Below, piece by piece: positions 50,225 to 58,825 of a DNA stretch of 64,000 nt; the first letter of the stretch is position 1, and the number at the start of each line of letters is the position of its first letter. The stretch spans positions 89,738 through 153,737 of the forward strand of contig CANJIU010000004.1 in the NCBI GenBank assembly GCA_947474365.1, written 5' to 3'. The notes under the pieces are model-generated. The model was not told the DNA's origin and did no database searches. It worked only from the letters and a program-made list of their open reading frames with translations. Source of the DNA: Opitutia bacterium (GTDB taxonomy: Bacteria; Verrucomicrobiota; Verrucomicrobiia; Opitutales; Opitutaceae). Both the position numbers and the translations under genes were made by a program.

Positions 50225-51526
50225 CTATACGCGCGCCGACACGTCGCGGATTTTCCCCAATTCGCCAATCAACAGGCACACGAGGGCGAACGCCGTCAGG
50301 TGCATGACCGAGCACACGGCGAACACCGGCGCGAACGATACGTTTTCCACCGTCCAGCCGATGAGCTGCTGCGTCACCACGCCCATCACCGCGCCGAGAC
50401 AGCCACCAAGTCCGGTGACAGTGCCGACGACCTTCGGCGGCAGCACTTCGGCGGGCAGCGCGACATTCAGCCAGAGCGTGTGGCAGAGCATCATGCCCGC
50501 CATCAGCGCCACCGCCACCGCCGGATCGGGCACGCGCGTGATCGCAAAGCACAGCAGCGGCATGCAGCACGAGGCAACCGCCATCGTCGTTTTGCGTCCG
50601 CGGTTCACCGTCCAGCCGCGGTTGACCAGCCAGCGCGGAATCATCCCGCCCAGCACATTGCCGACCGCACCCACCGCGAACGGGATCCAGCTGTACTTGC
50701 CGATATCCGCCAGGCTGAAGCCGCGCTCCTGTTGCAGGAACTTCGGAATCCAAAAGAAGAAGAAATAGGAAATGGGATCCGTCAGTACGCGCGCCAGGAT
50801 GCAGCCCCAGACCTCCCGCCGCACCAGCAGCCGCGCCAGAGGCACCGATTCCGTCGACTCCTTTTCCACGGTTCGATCCGACTCGATGAACGCGAGCTCC
50901 TCCGCGCTCAGCCGCGGGTGATCACGCGGCAGCCGATAGACCAAGGCCCATACGACAACCCACACCAGTCCCATCGCGCCGCCAAAGACGAACGCGTAGC
51001 GCCAGTTCCAGGTGAGAGCGATGAACGAGATAATCGGCACGGCGAGCGCCGAGCCCAACGCGGTGCCAGCGTTGAAGATGCCCACGGCCAGCGCACGCTC
51101 GCGCACTGGAAACCACTCCGAGGAGGCCCGGACCCCGGCGGGAAAACTGGCCGGCTCGGCCGCACCCAGCAGGAAGCGAAACACCGTGAAATGCAGCGCC
51201 GTCCGCGCAAAGGCGTTCAACATGTTCACCACCGACCAACTCGTGACGAAGATGATGAACGATTTTCGCGTTCCCAGCCAATCGACGAGCCGGCCGCTCA
51301 CGGCGTACATCACCGCGTAGCTGCCGAGAAACGCCGACGTGATGTTGGCGTATTCCGTCGTGGAAATCTTCAGGTCGTCCTGAATCGTCTGCGCGAGGAC
51401 CGACAGCGTCTGGCGATCGAGGTAGTTGAGCTCGGAGGCGAGACAGAGCATCCCCACCATGTACCAGCGCAGCCCGGGAATTTTTTTCGGCTCGGGCCGC
51501 AGGCCCGCGGGGGACAGGGCGCTCAT
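50225..51526 (-). CDS. MFS transporter, anion:cation symporter (hexuronate/galactarate)-like
   Basis: The protein has 433 residues and 12 predicted helices. LNYLDRQTLSVLAQTIQDDL near the start and GAAEPASFPAGVRASSEWFP, EWFPVRERALAVGIFNAGTALGS in the first half are typical of the ACS branch (ExuT/GudP-like) that carries sugar acids with H+. ATG 51526 overlaps the stop of the small upstream reading frame by 4 nt (ATGA), which decides the start. It belongs to the minus-strand run PQQ-propeller protein - small protein - MFS carrier. Confidence 0.9.
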   Translation of the reverse strand: MSALSPAGLRPEPKKIPGLRWYMVGMLCLASELNYLDRQTLSVLAQTIQDDLKISTTEYANITSAFLGSYAVMYAVSGRLVDWLGTRKSFIIFVTSWSVVNMLNAFARTALHFTVFRFLLGAAEPASFPAGVRASSEWFPVRERALAVGIFNAGTALGSALAVPIISFIALTWNWRYAFVFGGAMGLVWVVVWALVYRLPRDHPRLSAEELAFIESDRTVEKESTESVPLARLLVRREVWGCILARVLTDPISYFFFFWIPKFLQQERGFSLADIGKYSWIPFAVGAVGNVLGGMIPRWLVNRGWTVNRGRKTTMAVASCCMPLLCFAITRVPDPAVAVALMAGMMLCHTLWLNVALPAEVLPPKVVGTVTGLGGCLGAVMGVVTQQLIGWTVENVSFAPVFAVCSVMHLTAFALVCLLIGELGKIRDVSARV

Positions 51527-51750
51527 GCAGTCTCCAGGGGCGGCCGGTTCGCGAACAATGCCGCCGAGGGCAGTTCCCACCACGACGTCGCATTTTCGCG
51601 CAGGCACTGGCGGAACCAAACGGAAATCGCGTGCGGCGGCAAAGCCGCCCACATCGGAATGGAGCTCTCACGCACCTGCTGCCGGCGGCATTGCTCGACG
51701 AGGGAGACCGGGTCGCCGAACAACCAGCCGATCATGGGGTGGAACCGCAC
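51523..51750 (-). CDS. Small hypothetical protein, possible remnant of a larger gene
   Basis: The frame encodes 75 residues (from GTG 51750; ATG 51735 is an alternative) with very GC-rich third codon positions, which supports real coding. It contains MIGWLFGDPVSLVEQCRRQQ and AALPPHAISVWFRQCLRENA. The start is 9 nt after the stop of the PQQ-propeller gene and the stop overlaps the MFS start by 4 nt, so it sits tightly inside an operon. I recognise no family. The missing N-terminal context suggests it could be the C-terminal end of a lost gene. Confidence 0.5.
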   Translation of the reverse strand: MRFHPMIGWLFGDPVSLVEQCRRQQVRESSIPMWAALPPHAISVWFRQCLRENATSWWELPSAALFANRPPLETA

Positions 51751-51759
51751 CGCGTGCGC

Positions 51760-53001
51760 CTACTTCGCCTTGACGTCGTAGCAGTAGATCAGGTCCTGAT
51801 CGCGCAGGTAAAGTTTGCCGTTGCTGATCACCGGATGCGTCCAGATGTGCCCCTTGGAACTTCGAATCTGGGTCTGGGGATCGAGTTTGAATCGGCTGAC
51901 TTCCTTCCATCCCTTGGGCGAAGCCTCGACCAGCGCCACTACGCCGGGGCCTTCATCCAAGCAATAGAGCATGCCATCGGCGTAACCCACCGCGCCCTTG
52001 CCAAAGCCCCGTTGACTCCAAACTTCCGCGCCGGTCTTGAAGTTTTGACACACCCAGGTCGGGTCCCCATGGCCGTAGAGGTAGTCACCCACGAGGACCA
52101 CACCGCCATGATGGTTCTTGATCACCTTGTTCTCGTACACGACCTCCACTTTGTTGTCGGCGCCGATCCGCACCATCTTGCAGCCGGAACCATAACCGGC
52201 CGTCACGTAGATTTCGTTACCCCGGACGATCGGTGTTGGAATCACCGCGGTCCGTCCCGGAAAATCCGTCTGCCACAGCAGCTTTCCATCGCTGGCCGCG
52301 ATCCCCACGATGCTCTTCTCCGTGCGCTGAACGTATTGCGCGGTGTTGTTGATCTTGGCGGGAACGATCGAGGAATAATGCGCCGGATCGGTAAACTCCT
52401 TCGACTGCCATTTCACCTTGCCCGTCACCTTGTCGAACGCGACCAAGGCACCCTTGGAACCGCCGGGAGTGCACAGGACCAACGGGCCGTCCAGCAAAAC
52501 TGACTCGGCGTAGCCCCACTTTGGAATGGAACCGCCGAGCGACTTCATCGTGGTCTGCCAGAGGACTTTTCCATCCGCGACATTGACGCAGACGAGATTG
52601 CCCGTGCCGCTCAGGGCATAGGCGCGTTCGCCATCAACCGCCGGAGTACCGCGCGGGCCGTTGCCCCAGTCGTTGTCGAGGATGGCGCCCATCTTCGCGG
52701 TCCAAAGTTCCTTGCCCGTGTTGGCGTCGAGGACGAGCAGGATCTCGTTTCCGTCGCGGGTGCCAATGGTGTAGAACTTTCCGTTCACGATCGCCGGTCC
52801 CGAATAGCCGCTGCCGGCGTTCTCGAACAGCCAGACGCGCTTCGGGCCACCCTCCGGCCAGGATTTGAGCAGGCCGGTTTCCGTGGAGACATCGGACCGA
52901 TCGGGACCGCGCCATTGCGGCCAGTCGCCGGCACGGAGGCCGGGAGTCGAAAGCGACGTGAGCGTGAGCAGGACCGCGAGGGACTTGATGCAATGGTTCA
53001 T
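51760..53001 (-). CDS. Exported PQQ-like beta-propeller protein
   Basis: The protein has 413 residues, with a signal peptide (MNHCIKSLAVLLTLTSLSTPGLRA) and the start DWPQWRGPDRSDVSTETGLL found in many PVC-group propeller proteins. Repeated blades follow such as LLVLDANTGKELWTAKMG, LVCVNVADGKVLWQTTMK, LVAFDKVTGKVKWQSKEF and IAASDGKLLWQTDFPG. These are PQQ-type quinoprotein repeats, but no PQQ-binding dehydrogenase signature is seen, so a BamB-like or structural role is equally possible. It heads the run leading to the MFS carrier and is divergent from the SDR gene at 53288. Confidence 0.88.
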   Translation of the reverse strand: MNHCIKSLAVLLTLTSLSTPGLRAGDWPQWRGPDRSDVSTETGLLKSWPEGGPKRVWLFENAGSGYSGPAIVNGKFYTIGTRDGNEILLVLDANTGKELWTAKMGAILDNDWGNGPRGTPAVDGERAYALSGTGNLVCVNVADGKVLWQTTMKSLGGSIPKWGYAESVLLDGPLVLCTPGGSKGALVAFDKVTGKVKWQSKEFTDPAHYSSIVPAKINNTAQYVQRTEKSIVGIAASDGKLLWQTDFPGRTAVIPTPIVRGNEIYVTAGYGSGCKMVRIGADNKVEVVYENKVIKNHHGGVVLVGDYLYGHGDPTWVCQNFKTGAEVWSQRGFGKGAVGYADGMLYCLDEGPGVVALVEASPKGWKEVSRFKLDPQTQIRSSKGHIWTHPVISNGKLYLRDQDLIYCYDVKAK

Positions 53002-53287
53002 GATGCTGGAGAGCGATGAAGGCGACGGGGACGACGATCGGGTTGAAATCGGGGAAGGCGTCCCGATTTGTGGTCAACAATTTCCGGTCCTGCAACCATT
53101 CCTCGTGCGCCTTGCACACCAGAGCGCCGTGACGCCAGACGGCCGTTGTCGGGCCACCCTTCCCGCATTGCGAAAAATCAGATCGAAAAAAGCCGAATTG
53201 CTTCCAGCGTGTCGTCGTCCCCGAAGTCTCTACCTGACTCCCGGCGTACCAATCCCTTCGCCCCCAAAGAAACGCACCGTTCTCACC

Positions 53288-54040
53288 ATGAACCAAATCG
53301 ATCTCCAAGGAAAAGTGGCCGTCATCACCGGTGGCGCGCGCGGCATCGGACTCGCCGTGGCACGACGCTTTCTCGCCTCCGGGGCGCAGTGCAGCCTGTG
53401 GGACAAGGATCCCGTTGCGCTCGAAGCCGCCGCGAAGGCGCTCGGCGATCCCGCCCGGGTGCAGACGCAGGCAGTGGACATCACACAGGAGTCCGCCGTA
53501 CGCGGCGCCACCGCAGCGACCGCCTCCCGCTTTGGTGGGATCGACCTCCTGGTGAACAACGCGGGGATCGCGGGCGTGAACAAGAAACTCTGGGAATGCA
53601 CCGCGGCCGAATGGCGTGCCGTGATGGAGCTCGATTTGTTTGCAGTGTTCCTCTGCTGCCAGTCGATCGTGCCGATCATGCTGCCGCGAAATTGCGGGCG
53701 GATCATCAACGTCGCCTCCATCGCCGGCAAGGAGGGCAATCCCAACGCCTCGCACTACAGCGCCGCCAAGGCCGGCGTGATCGGACTCACCAAGTCCCTC
53801 GGCAAGGAACTCGCGACGACCGGCATCCGCGTGAATTGCATCACGCCCGCCGTGATCGAGACGGAGATTCTCCAGCAATGCTCCAAGGAGCACGTCGCCT
53901 ATATGCTCGCGAAAATTCCGCTGGGGCGGCCCGGGACCGTCGACGAGGTCGCCGCGCTGGTGGCGTGGCTCAGTTCGGACGAGTGCTCGTTCACGACGGG
54001 TGCGGTGTTCGATATTTCCGGCGGCCGGGCGACGTACTGA
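53288..54040 (+). CDS. SDR-family NAD(P)-dependent oxidoreductase
   Basis: The protein has 250 residues in the classic short-chain dehydrogenase layout: the TGGARGIG cofactor motif at 14-21, DLLVNNAG near 90, catalytic Ser in INVASIAG, and Tyr157 with Lys161 in SHYSAAK. The C-terminal GAVFDISGGRATY follows the usual VDGG pattern. It resembles 3-oxoacyl-ACP reductase-like and sugar-acid dehydrogenases. ATG 53288 is preferred; the frame is open upstream to 52865 over the divergent gene. The neighbouring sugar-acid type carrier suggests a carbohydrate role. Confidence 0.92.
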   Translation: MNQIDLQGKVAVITGGARGIGLAVARRFLASGAQCSLWDKDPVALEAAAKALGDPARVQTQAVDITQESAVRGATAATASRFGGIDLLVNNAGIAGVNKKLWECTAAEWRAVMELDLFAVFLCCQSIVPIMLPRNCGRIINVASIAGKEGNPNASHYSAAKAGVIGLTKSLGKELATTGIRVNCITPAVIETEILQQCSKEHVAYMLAKIPLGRPGTVDEVAALVAWLSSDECSFTTGAVFDISGGRATY

Positions 54041-54063
54041 GGTTTTCGCGACGCGAAAGCCTC
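54039..54063 (+). terminator. Candidate terminator hairpin after the SDR gene
   Basis: A strong hairpin, GAGGTTTTCGCG paired with CGCGAAAGCCTC, starts within the stop codon region. No T-tract follows, so it may be a transcription stop or an RNA end-protecting stem. Confidence 0.45.
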
Positions 54064-54174
54064 GTGGGCAATCGCCGTGACCAAAGCCCCCCGTTCCCGA
54101 GACGCCCACCGTCCTGGGGCGACCGCAAAGGCGCTTGCTCACTCCCCAGATTCATCATTTCCTCATACTAGGTT

Positions 54175-54390
54175 ATGAGAATTACAATCGATATTGATGA
54201 AAAAGATCTGATTAAAATTCAGAAACTTACCGGCCAAAAAATGAAATCTCCTGCGGTAAGCCAGGCGTTGGACGAGTTCCTGCGCCAGCAAGCGCGGCGG
54301 GAATTCATTGCGCGCGCCCTGTCGGGCAAAACCGACTTTGCCCTGACGAACGACGAATTGGAGGCGCGCGACGTCCATGATGCTCGTTGA
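54175..54390 (+). CDS. vapB: VapB-type antitoxin
   Basis: The protein has 71 residues and starts MRITIDIDEKDLIKIQKLTG, the AbrB/ribbon-helix-helix-like start of type II antitoxins of the DUF2191 kind. A helical tail (ALDEFLRQQARREFIARAL) binds the toxin. The gene overlaps the toxin gene by 14 nt. Its first 80 bases are clearly AT-richer than the surrounding genome, which suggests acquisition from elsewhere. The pair probably represses its own promoter in the AT-rich stretch just upstream. Confidence 0.85.
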   Translation: MRITIDIDEKDLIKIQKLTGQKMKSPAVSQALDEFLRQQARREFIARALSGKTDFALTNDELEARDVHDAR

Positions 54391-54772
54391 CAGCTCGCTG
54401 TGGATCGAATTTCTCCGCCGCAAGGGCGACCCGGAAGTGAAGCACCTTGTGGCGCGGCTTCTGGAGTCGGAGACGGCCGCCTACACCTGCCCGATCCGGT
54501 TTGAACTATTGAGCGGAGTGAGGCCGGGAGAGGAAGCCGACCTTGCCCAAGCCTTGGAATTCAGTCTGCACCTGCCCTTCGAGGGCGACGACTGGCGGGC
54601 CGCCGCCCTTCTGGAACGGGAGCTGCGAGCCAAGGGGCTCACGATCCCACGCAACGACCTGTTCGTCGCCACGATTGCGATTCGCACCCAACTGCCGGTG
54701 GCCTGCCGCGACACGCATTTCGACGCGATCCGCAAAGTCGTGGGAGCGCGGCTCGCCGTGGAACAATTCTGA
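54377..54772 (+). CDS. vapC: VapC-type PIN-domain ribonuclease toxin
   Basis: The protein has 131 residues with a single PIN domain. The acidic metal ligands are in place: Asp5 in MLVDSSLWIEFL, Glu43 in CPIRFELLSG, Asp94 in PRNDLFVATIA and Asp112 in CRDTHFDAI. VapC toxins cut tRNA or rRNA when the antitoxin is degraded. It overlaps the antitoxin gene and is convergent with the TIR protein gene, with a family 2 repeat in between. Confidence 0.92.
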   Translation: MMLVDSSLWIEFLRRKGDPEVKHLVARLLESETAAYTCPIRFELLSGVRPGEEADLAQALEFSLHLPFEGDDWRAAALLERELRAKGLTIPRNDLFVATIAIRTQLPVACRDTHFDAIRKVVGARLAVEQF

Positions 54773-54799
54773 TACGGTGACCGGCAAGTAACGCGACAA

Positions 54800-54861
54800 G
54801 TAGCTGCGAGCGCCAGCGAGTGGAGCACACCGAAAGTCCACTCGCTGGCGCTCGCGGCTAC
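54800..54861. repeat. Family 2 paired inverted repeat, copy 2
   Basis: The left arm (54800-54824, GTAGCTGCGAGCGCCAGCGA...) and right arm (54837-54861, ending GCTCGCGGCTAC) are inverted copies with a 12-nt spacer. It lies between convergent genes, as does copy 1. Confidence 0.8.
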
Positions 54862-54927
54862 ACGTCACGAAATTTTGTTGTGCCCTACTCGCGCGCCTTC
54901 CGCTCTTCACGGAACGGTACGCAGCGC

Positions 54928-57231
54928 TCAAAGCGGCTTCGCCGCGCGCAGAATCTCCTCGAAGCGTGGGTCGTCCTTCAGGCGCGACCAGACGGGATGG
55001 CGGCGAGTTTCACGTGGTCCCCGGTCGCTGGCCCCGCTGAAGATTTTGCGCAGCACATGGAGGGCCTCGTCCTTCATACCCAAGGTCACAAATATCTGCC
55101 CGAAGGCATCGCGGAGGCCGAGCGCATCGAGCTGGTCGCGGGCCTCGACCTGCGCCAGCGCGGCGCGGGCATCTCGGACGGCCTCAGCGGCGCGACCGGA
55201 GAAGGCGTGGGCCTGGGCCATCGCCATCAGGACCGCGGGTTCCTGCCGGGGGGTAGATTTTCGGATGCGCAATCCGGCCAGGGCCTCCTCCGCCAGGGTA
55301 CGCGCCGCCGGGAGGTCGCCGCGCAAGTAGGCGAGGGTGGCGCGGTCGAGCTCTTTCGGGGGCGAGATAACGGTCTGACCGGACCAAATTCGGGAATAAC
55401 GCACGTCATCGAACACGCGCTCGGCCGTCGCGAAGTCCCCAGCTGAAAGCGCGCGGCGATAGGTCACGTATGACCCTTCGCCCGGCAGGCGCCGGAAAAA
55501 AGCCTCCTCGTCGCCGTCGATCTCAAATTGAGCCCAATTGACATCTCTCGAGAACAACGTACCGGGAAAGAAGAGCTGCAGCCGCTTGGCACGGTCCAAA
55601 ACGTCGGAGAAGCGCCGCAAGAAGCCCAACACGGCCACCCCGCCGGATGCGGCGGCCTCATCGCGAGGATCCAGTTCGAGCGATTTTTCAAGATTGGCCA
55701 GCGCCTCCTGCCAGCGTCCGAGCCGGCGTTCGGCGTAGCCAATTCGCCGGTAAACCTCGGCGTCATTAGGCAGATCGGGCTGCGCGGATCGGAATTCAAC
55801 GAGCGCGCGGGCGGAGTCGCTCAGGCCGAAGAAAAAATAATTTCCGCGCACCATTTTCGTCTCGGGCAGGTTGGGCGCGACGCGGGTCGCAGCGTCGGTC
55901 GCGGCCTTCAATTTCTCCAGTCGTTCGGGCGTGGCGTCGAGAAACGCGCTCCGATACAGGTGACCGTGCGCGGTCGTCAGCGGCACGTAGGCGTCCGCGA
56001 AGTTGGGATCAAGTTTGAGGGCGTGCTCCGTCAGGTTGATGACCTGTTCGTATCGCTCCTGGCGACCTTCGTATTTCGAAATCGCCAGCAATTGCCGCGC
56101 CCGAAGGACGAGGTCGTAGGCTTCCAGGTTTTCCGTGGGCCGGCGCGTGATCTGCGCCCGCTCGCTGGGCAACAGGCGGGACTTGAGCGCGGCGGCGATT
56201 TTCTGCGCGATGTCGGCCTGAATCGCGAACACGTCGGTGAGTTCGCGCTCGTAGTCATCGGCCCAGAGATGCTCATCGGTGCGCGCGTCGGTGAGTTGGG
56301 CCGACACCTTCACCTTGTTGGCCGCGCGCCGCACACTGCCCTGCAGGATCGTCGCGACGCCCAACTCGGCCGCGATTTTTCTGAGGTTGAGCTGTGCCTG
56401 GTCGCGATAGACCAGCATCGAGGGTTGCGAAATGGCCTTGAGATCGCGGATCCGGGCGAGACTCGTCAGCAAATCCTGGTGCACTCCCTCGGCGAAATAA
56501 TCGTTGTCCTTGTCGGGGCTCAGATTCTTGAACGGCAGTACGGCGATCGACTTGGGGTTCACCGCCGGCGTCGGTGCCGTCGAGGGCACGCCGGGGCTGT
56601 TCGCCTTGGTCGTTGTCCCGGCTGGCGTGGCTGGTGCCGGCGCCGTTGGACGCATCAAAACGAAGGCCACCAAGGCGAGCACGACCGCCGCCAGCGCACC
56701 GCCGGCCCAAAGCGGCAACCCGGACCCACCCGCCGGGGTGGCCGAGCGGCCGGGGAGCGGCGCGGACTGAGCCGCCGAGGTCGTCGCGTTACCCTGTCCG
56801 CCCAGCAGCTTTTGCACGCGGGTGACAAACGCCGCTGAGGTTTCCCCCGCCGGCAACTTGGTCCACTGGACCGCGGTGAACGCGTCGGTGACCAGGGCGC
56901 CGCGTTCGGTGGTGTCGTCGATCGTGACCGGCACGATAAACGGAATTCCCTTCGCCATGAGGTGCGAGCGGTCTTCGGCGAGTTTCCATTCGAGCCGGAA
57001 ATAACCTTCGCCCCGCGCCTGTGTGTTGGCCGACACGATCGGCATGAAGAGGGCGCACGATCCGATTTGCCCGCGGATTTTTGCATCCCAGGCATCACCG
57101 CCGACCAACTCACTCTGGTCGAACCACACCTCGACGCCCGCGGCCTGCAGCGCCTCGCAGATACGCCGCGCCGCCCCGGCGTCTTGCGACGCGTAGCTAA
57201 GGAAAACGGCTTTGCCGGCGAAGGCGGACAT
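54928..57231 (-). CDS. Membrane TIR-domain protein with TolB-like and TPR regions
   Basis: The protein has 767 residues. A TIR domain covers about 5-145 (KAVFLSYASQDAGAARRICEAL, VEVWFDQSEL, CALFMPIVSANT), with Glu81 in YFRLEWKLAEDR placed where the catalytic glutamate of TIR NADases lies. A single transmembrane helix follows at about 173-193, then a TolB/FlgO-like N-terminal type domain at about 228-330 (KSIAVLPFKNLSPDKDNDYF, ADIAQKIAAALKSRL), and TPR-type repeats to the end (EALANLEKSLELDPRDEAAA). The TIR domain is inside the cell and the TPR part outside. ATG 57231 opens the TIR domain; the upstream in-frame extension is unlikely. It may be a stress or defence sensor, or an adenylate-cyclase-like regulator scaffold. 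Confidence 0.87.
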   Translation of the reverse strand: MSAFAGKAVFLSYASQDAGAARRICEALQAAGVEVWFDQSELVGGDAWDAKIRGQIGSCALFMPIVSANTQARGEGYFRLEWKLAEDRSHLMAKGIPFIVPVTIDDTTERGALVTDAFTAVQWTKLPAGETSAAFVTRVQKLLGGQGNATTSAAQSAPLPGRSATPAGGSGLPLWAGGALAAVVLALVAFVLMRPTAPAPATPAGTTTKANSPGVPSTAPTPAVNPKSIAVLPFKNLSPDKDNDYFAEGVHQDLLTSLARIRDLKAISQPSMLVYRDQAQLNLRKIAAELGVATILQGSVRRAANKVKVSAQLTDARTDEHLWADDYERELTDVFAIQADIAQKIAAALKSRLLPSERAQITRRPTENLEAYDLVLRARQLLAISKYEGRQERYEQVINLTEHALKLDPNFADAYVPLTTAHGHLYRSAFLDATPERLEKLKAATDAATRVAPNLPETKMVRGNYFFFGLSDSARALVEFRSAQPDLPNDAEVYRRIGYAERRLGRWQEALANLEKSLELDPRDEAAASGGVAVLGFLRRFSDVLDRAKRLQLFFPGTLFSRDVNWAQFEIDGDEEAFFRRLPGEGSYVTYRRALSAGDFATAERVFDDVRYSRIWSGQTVISPPKELDRATLAYLRGDLPAARTLAEEALAGLRIRKSTPRQEPAVLMAMAQAHAFSGRAAEAVRDARAALAQVEARDQLDALGLRDAFGQIFVTLGMKDEALHVLRKIFSGASDRGPRETRRHPVWSRLKDDPRFEEILRAAKPL

Positions 57232-57365
57232 GGTCAGAGGGCGGGCGGAGCACATTACGCTCCGGGAAGGTAGGCAGGGATGATATGAACGACTGGGGAC
57301 ATCGCATGTAAACCTCGAACCATTTCCCCGGCGGCCGGCGCCCCGCCATTCAGCCAAAAGCGGAT

Positions 57366-57462
57366 GCAGTTGAGAGTTCGATCTTCAGAGCCCAAGCGCG
57401 CGCCATCATGCTGGAAAGTGTAATTCACCGCTTGGTTTTGCTCTCAACTCTCAACTGAATTC
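57366..57462. repeat. Inverted AGTTGAGAG repeat pair
   Basis: AGTTGAGAG near 57368-57376 and CTCTCAACT near 57448-57456 are inverted copies about 70 nt apart, in the gap between the MFS stop and the TIR gene start region. A related GAGAGCTGAGAG...CTCTCAGCTC pair occurs at about 42908-42970. Confidence 0.45.
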
Positions 57463-57469
57463 CGACCGC

Positions 57470-58762
57470 TCAGTCCCGCACCTGCTCCTCCAACGGCGTC
57501 ACTGGATCAATAAACAGCCAGGCGCAGGCGCCGACCGCGTAGACGGCGGCGAAGACATAGAAATTGACGTTCCAACTGCCACCGGCGGCGGCGAGCACCA
57601 TCGGCACGAACATCGGGGCAAGCGCGCCGCCGATGTTTCCCATCATGTTCATGCTGCCCGAGAGGGAACCGGCATACTTGCCGCCCACTTCCATGCAGGC
57701 ACCCCACGCGCCGGGCATCGCGAGGTCGTTGCCGAAGCTGGCAAAGCCCACCGCGAGCATCGCAAAGAGCGGATTCTGAAACCGCGTCGCAATCAGCAGC
57801 ATCACGCCCGCGCTCATGAGTCCGACCGCGCCCATCAGCCGCCGGGCCGTGGCGCTGCCGAGCCTCCGCGCCAGCCAAGTCGTGATGTAGCCACCCGCGA
57901 ACGAGCCGAGCCCGCCGAAGAACAGGGGAATGCAGTTCAGCAGCGCGCTCTCCCACATGCCCAGCTGCGGAAACGATTCCTTCAGGTAGGTCGGCATCCA
58001 CGTGATGTAGAAGTACCAGCTGTAGGACATGCAGAAATACTGCAGCCACAGCATCCACACCGTGCGCGAACGCATCAACTTGGACCAAGGCACGGCGCCA
58101 TGCATCGCAGAATTCTCGACGGAGCTCCCCATGATCTTGAGCTCACCCGCATTGACGGAAGGATGCGTCCGCGGGTCGTCGCGGAACCAGCGATAGAAGA
58201 GCACGGCCCACACAATTCCGATCGCCCCGAAAATTGTGAAGGCCGACCGCCACGTCACAAACGTGAGGACCCACACCACGAGCAACGGCGTGAACGCCCC
58301 TCCCCACCGCGCGCTGAGCCACATGATGCCCTGCGCCCGCACGCGCTCACCGGCGGGAAACCAGATGGTGAAGGCCTTCGTGATGTTCGGAAAACATCCC
58401 GCCTCACCCATGCCGAAGAAAAACCGGAAAACCACCAGCGACCCGATACCCCAGGCCCAGCCGGTAAGTGCGGTGAAGGCCGACCACATGAGGACCACCC
58501 GCATGAGCACGCGACGTGGACCGATCTTGTCGCCGAGCCAGCCGCCGGGAATCTCAAACAGCGCATAGGCCCAGCCAAACGCGGCAAACGCGTAACCCAT
58601 CTGCTCCTTCGTGAGCGACAGGTCGCGCATCATCAGATCGGCCGATTTTGAGATGCACACCCGATCGATGTAGGTGATGATCGCCAGTGAAACAGCGAAC
58701 GAAAGGACGGTGCGCCGCGCATGCGACGGCGGTTCACCGGGGTTGACGAGGTGGGGTGACAC
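57470..58762 (-). CDS. MFS transporter, anion:cation symporter (GarP/GudP-like)
   Basis: The protein has 430 residues, 12 predicted helices and the ACS-family markers IITYIDRVCISKSADLMMRD, FGWAYALFEIPGGWLGDKIG and GMGEAGCFPNITKAFTIWFP. These carriers import sugar acids such as galactarate, glucarate or hexuronates with protons. It starts at GTG 58762. A 3-hydroxyisobutyrate-type dehydrogenase gene ends 63 nt upstream on the same strand. This recalls the garP-garR pairing of galactarate use in enterobacteria, although no galactarate dehydratase is nearby. Confidence 0.9.
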   Translation of the reverse strand: MSPHLVNPGEPPSHARRTVLSFAVSLAIITYIDRVCISKSADLMMRDLSLTKEQMGYAFAAFGWAYALFEIPGGWLGDKIGPRRVLMRVVLMWSAFTALTGWAWGIGSLVVFRFFFGMGEAGCFPNITKAFTIWFPAGERVRAQGIMWLSARWGGAFTPLLVVWVLTFVTWRSAFTIFGAIGIVWAVLFYRWFRDDPRTHPSVNAGELKIMGSSVENSAMHGAVPWSKLMRSRTVWMLWLQYFCMSYSWYFYITWMPTYLKESFPQLGMWESALLNCIPLFFGGLGSFAGGYITTWLARRLGSATARRLMGAVGLMSAGVMLLIATRFQNPLFAMLAVGFASFGNDLAMPGAWGACMEVGGKYAGSLSGSMNMMGNIGGALAPMFVPMVLAAAGGSWNVNFYVFAAVYAVGACAWLFIDPVTPLEEQVRD

Positions 58763-58825
58763 GCCCGGTGTCCGTGCCCGCGCCGTCGCCCACTGTCAAC
58801 GCGACAGATCGAATCCGCAGCAAAC

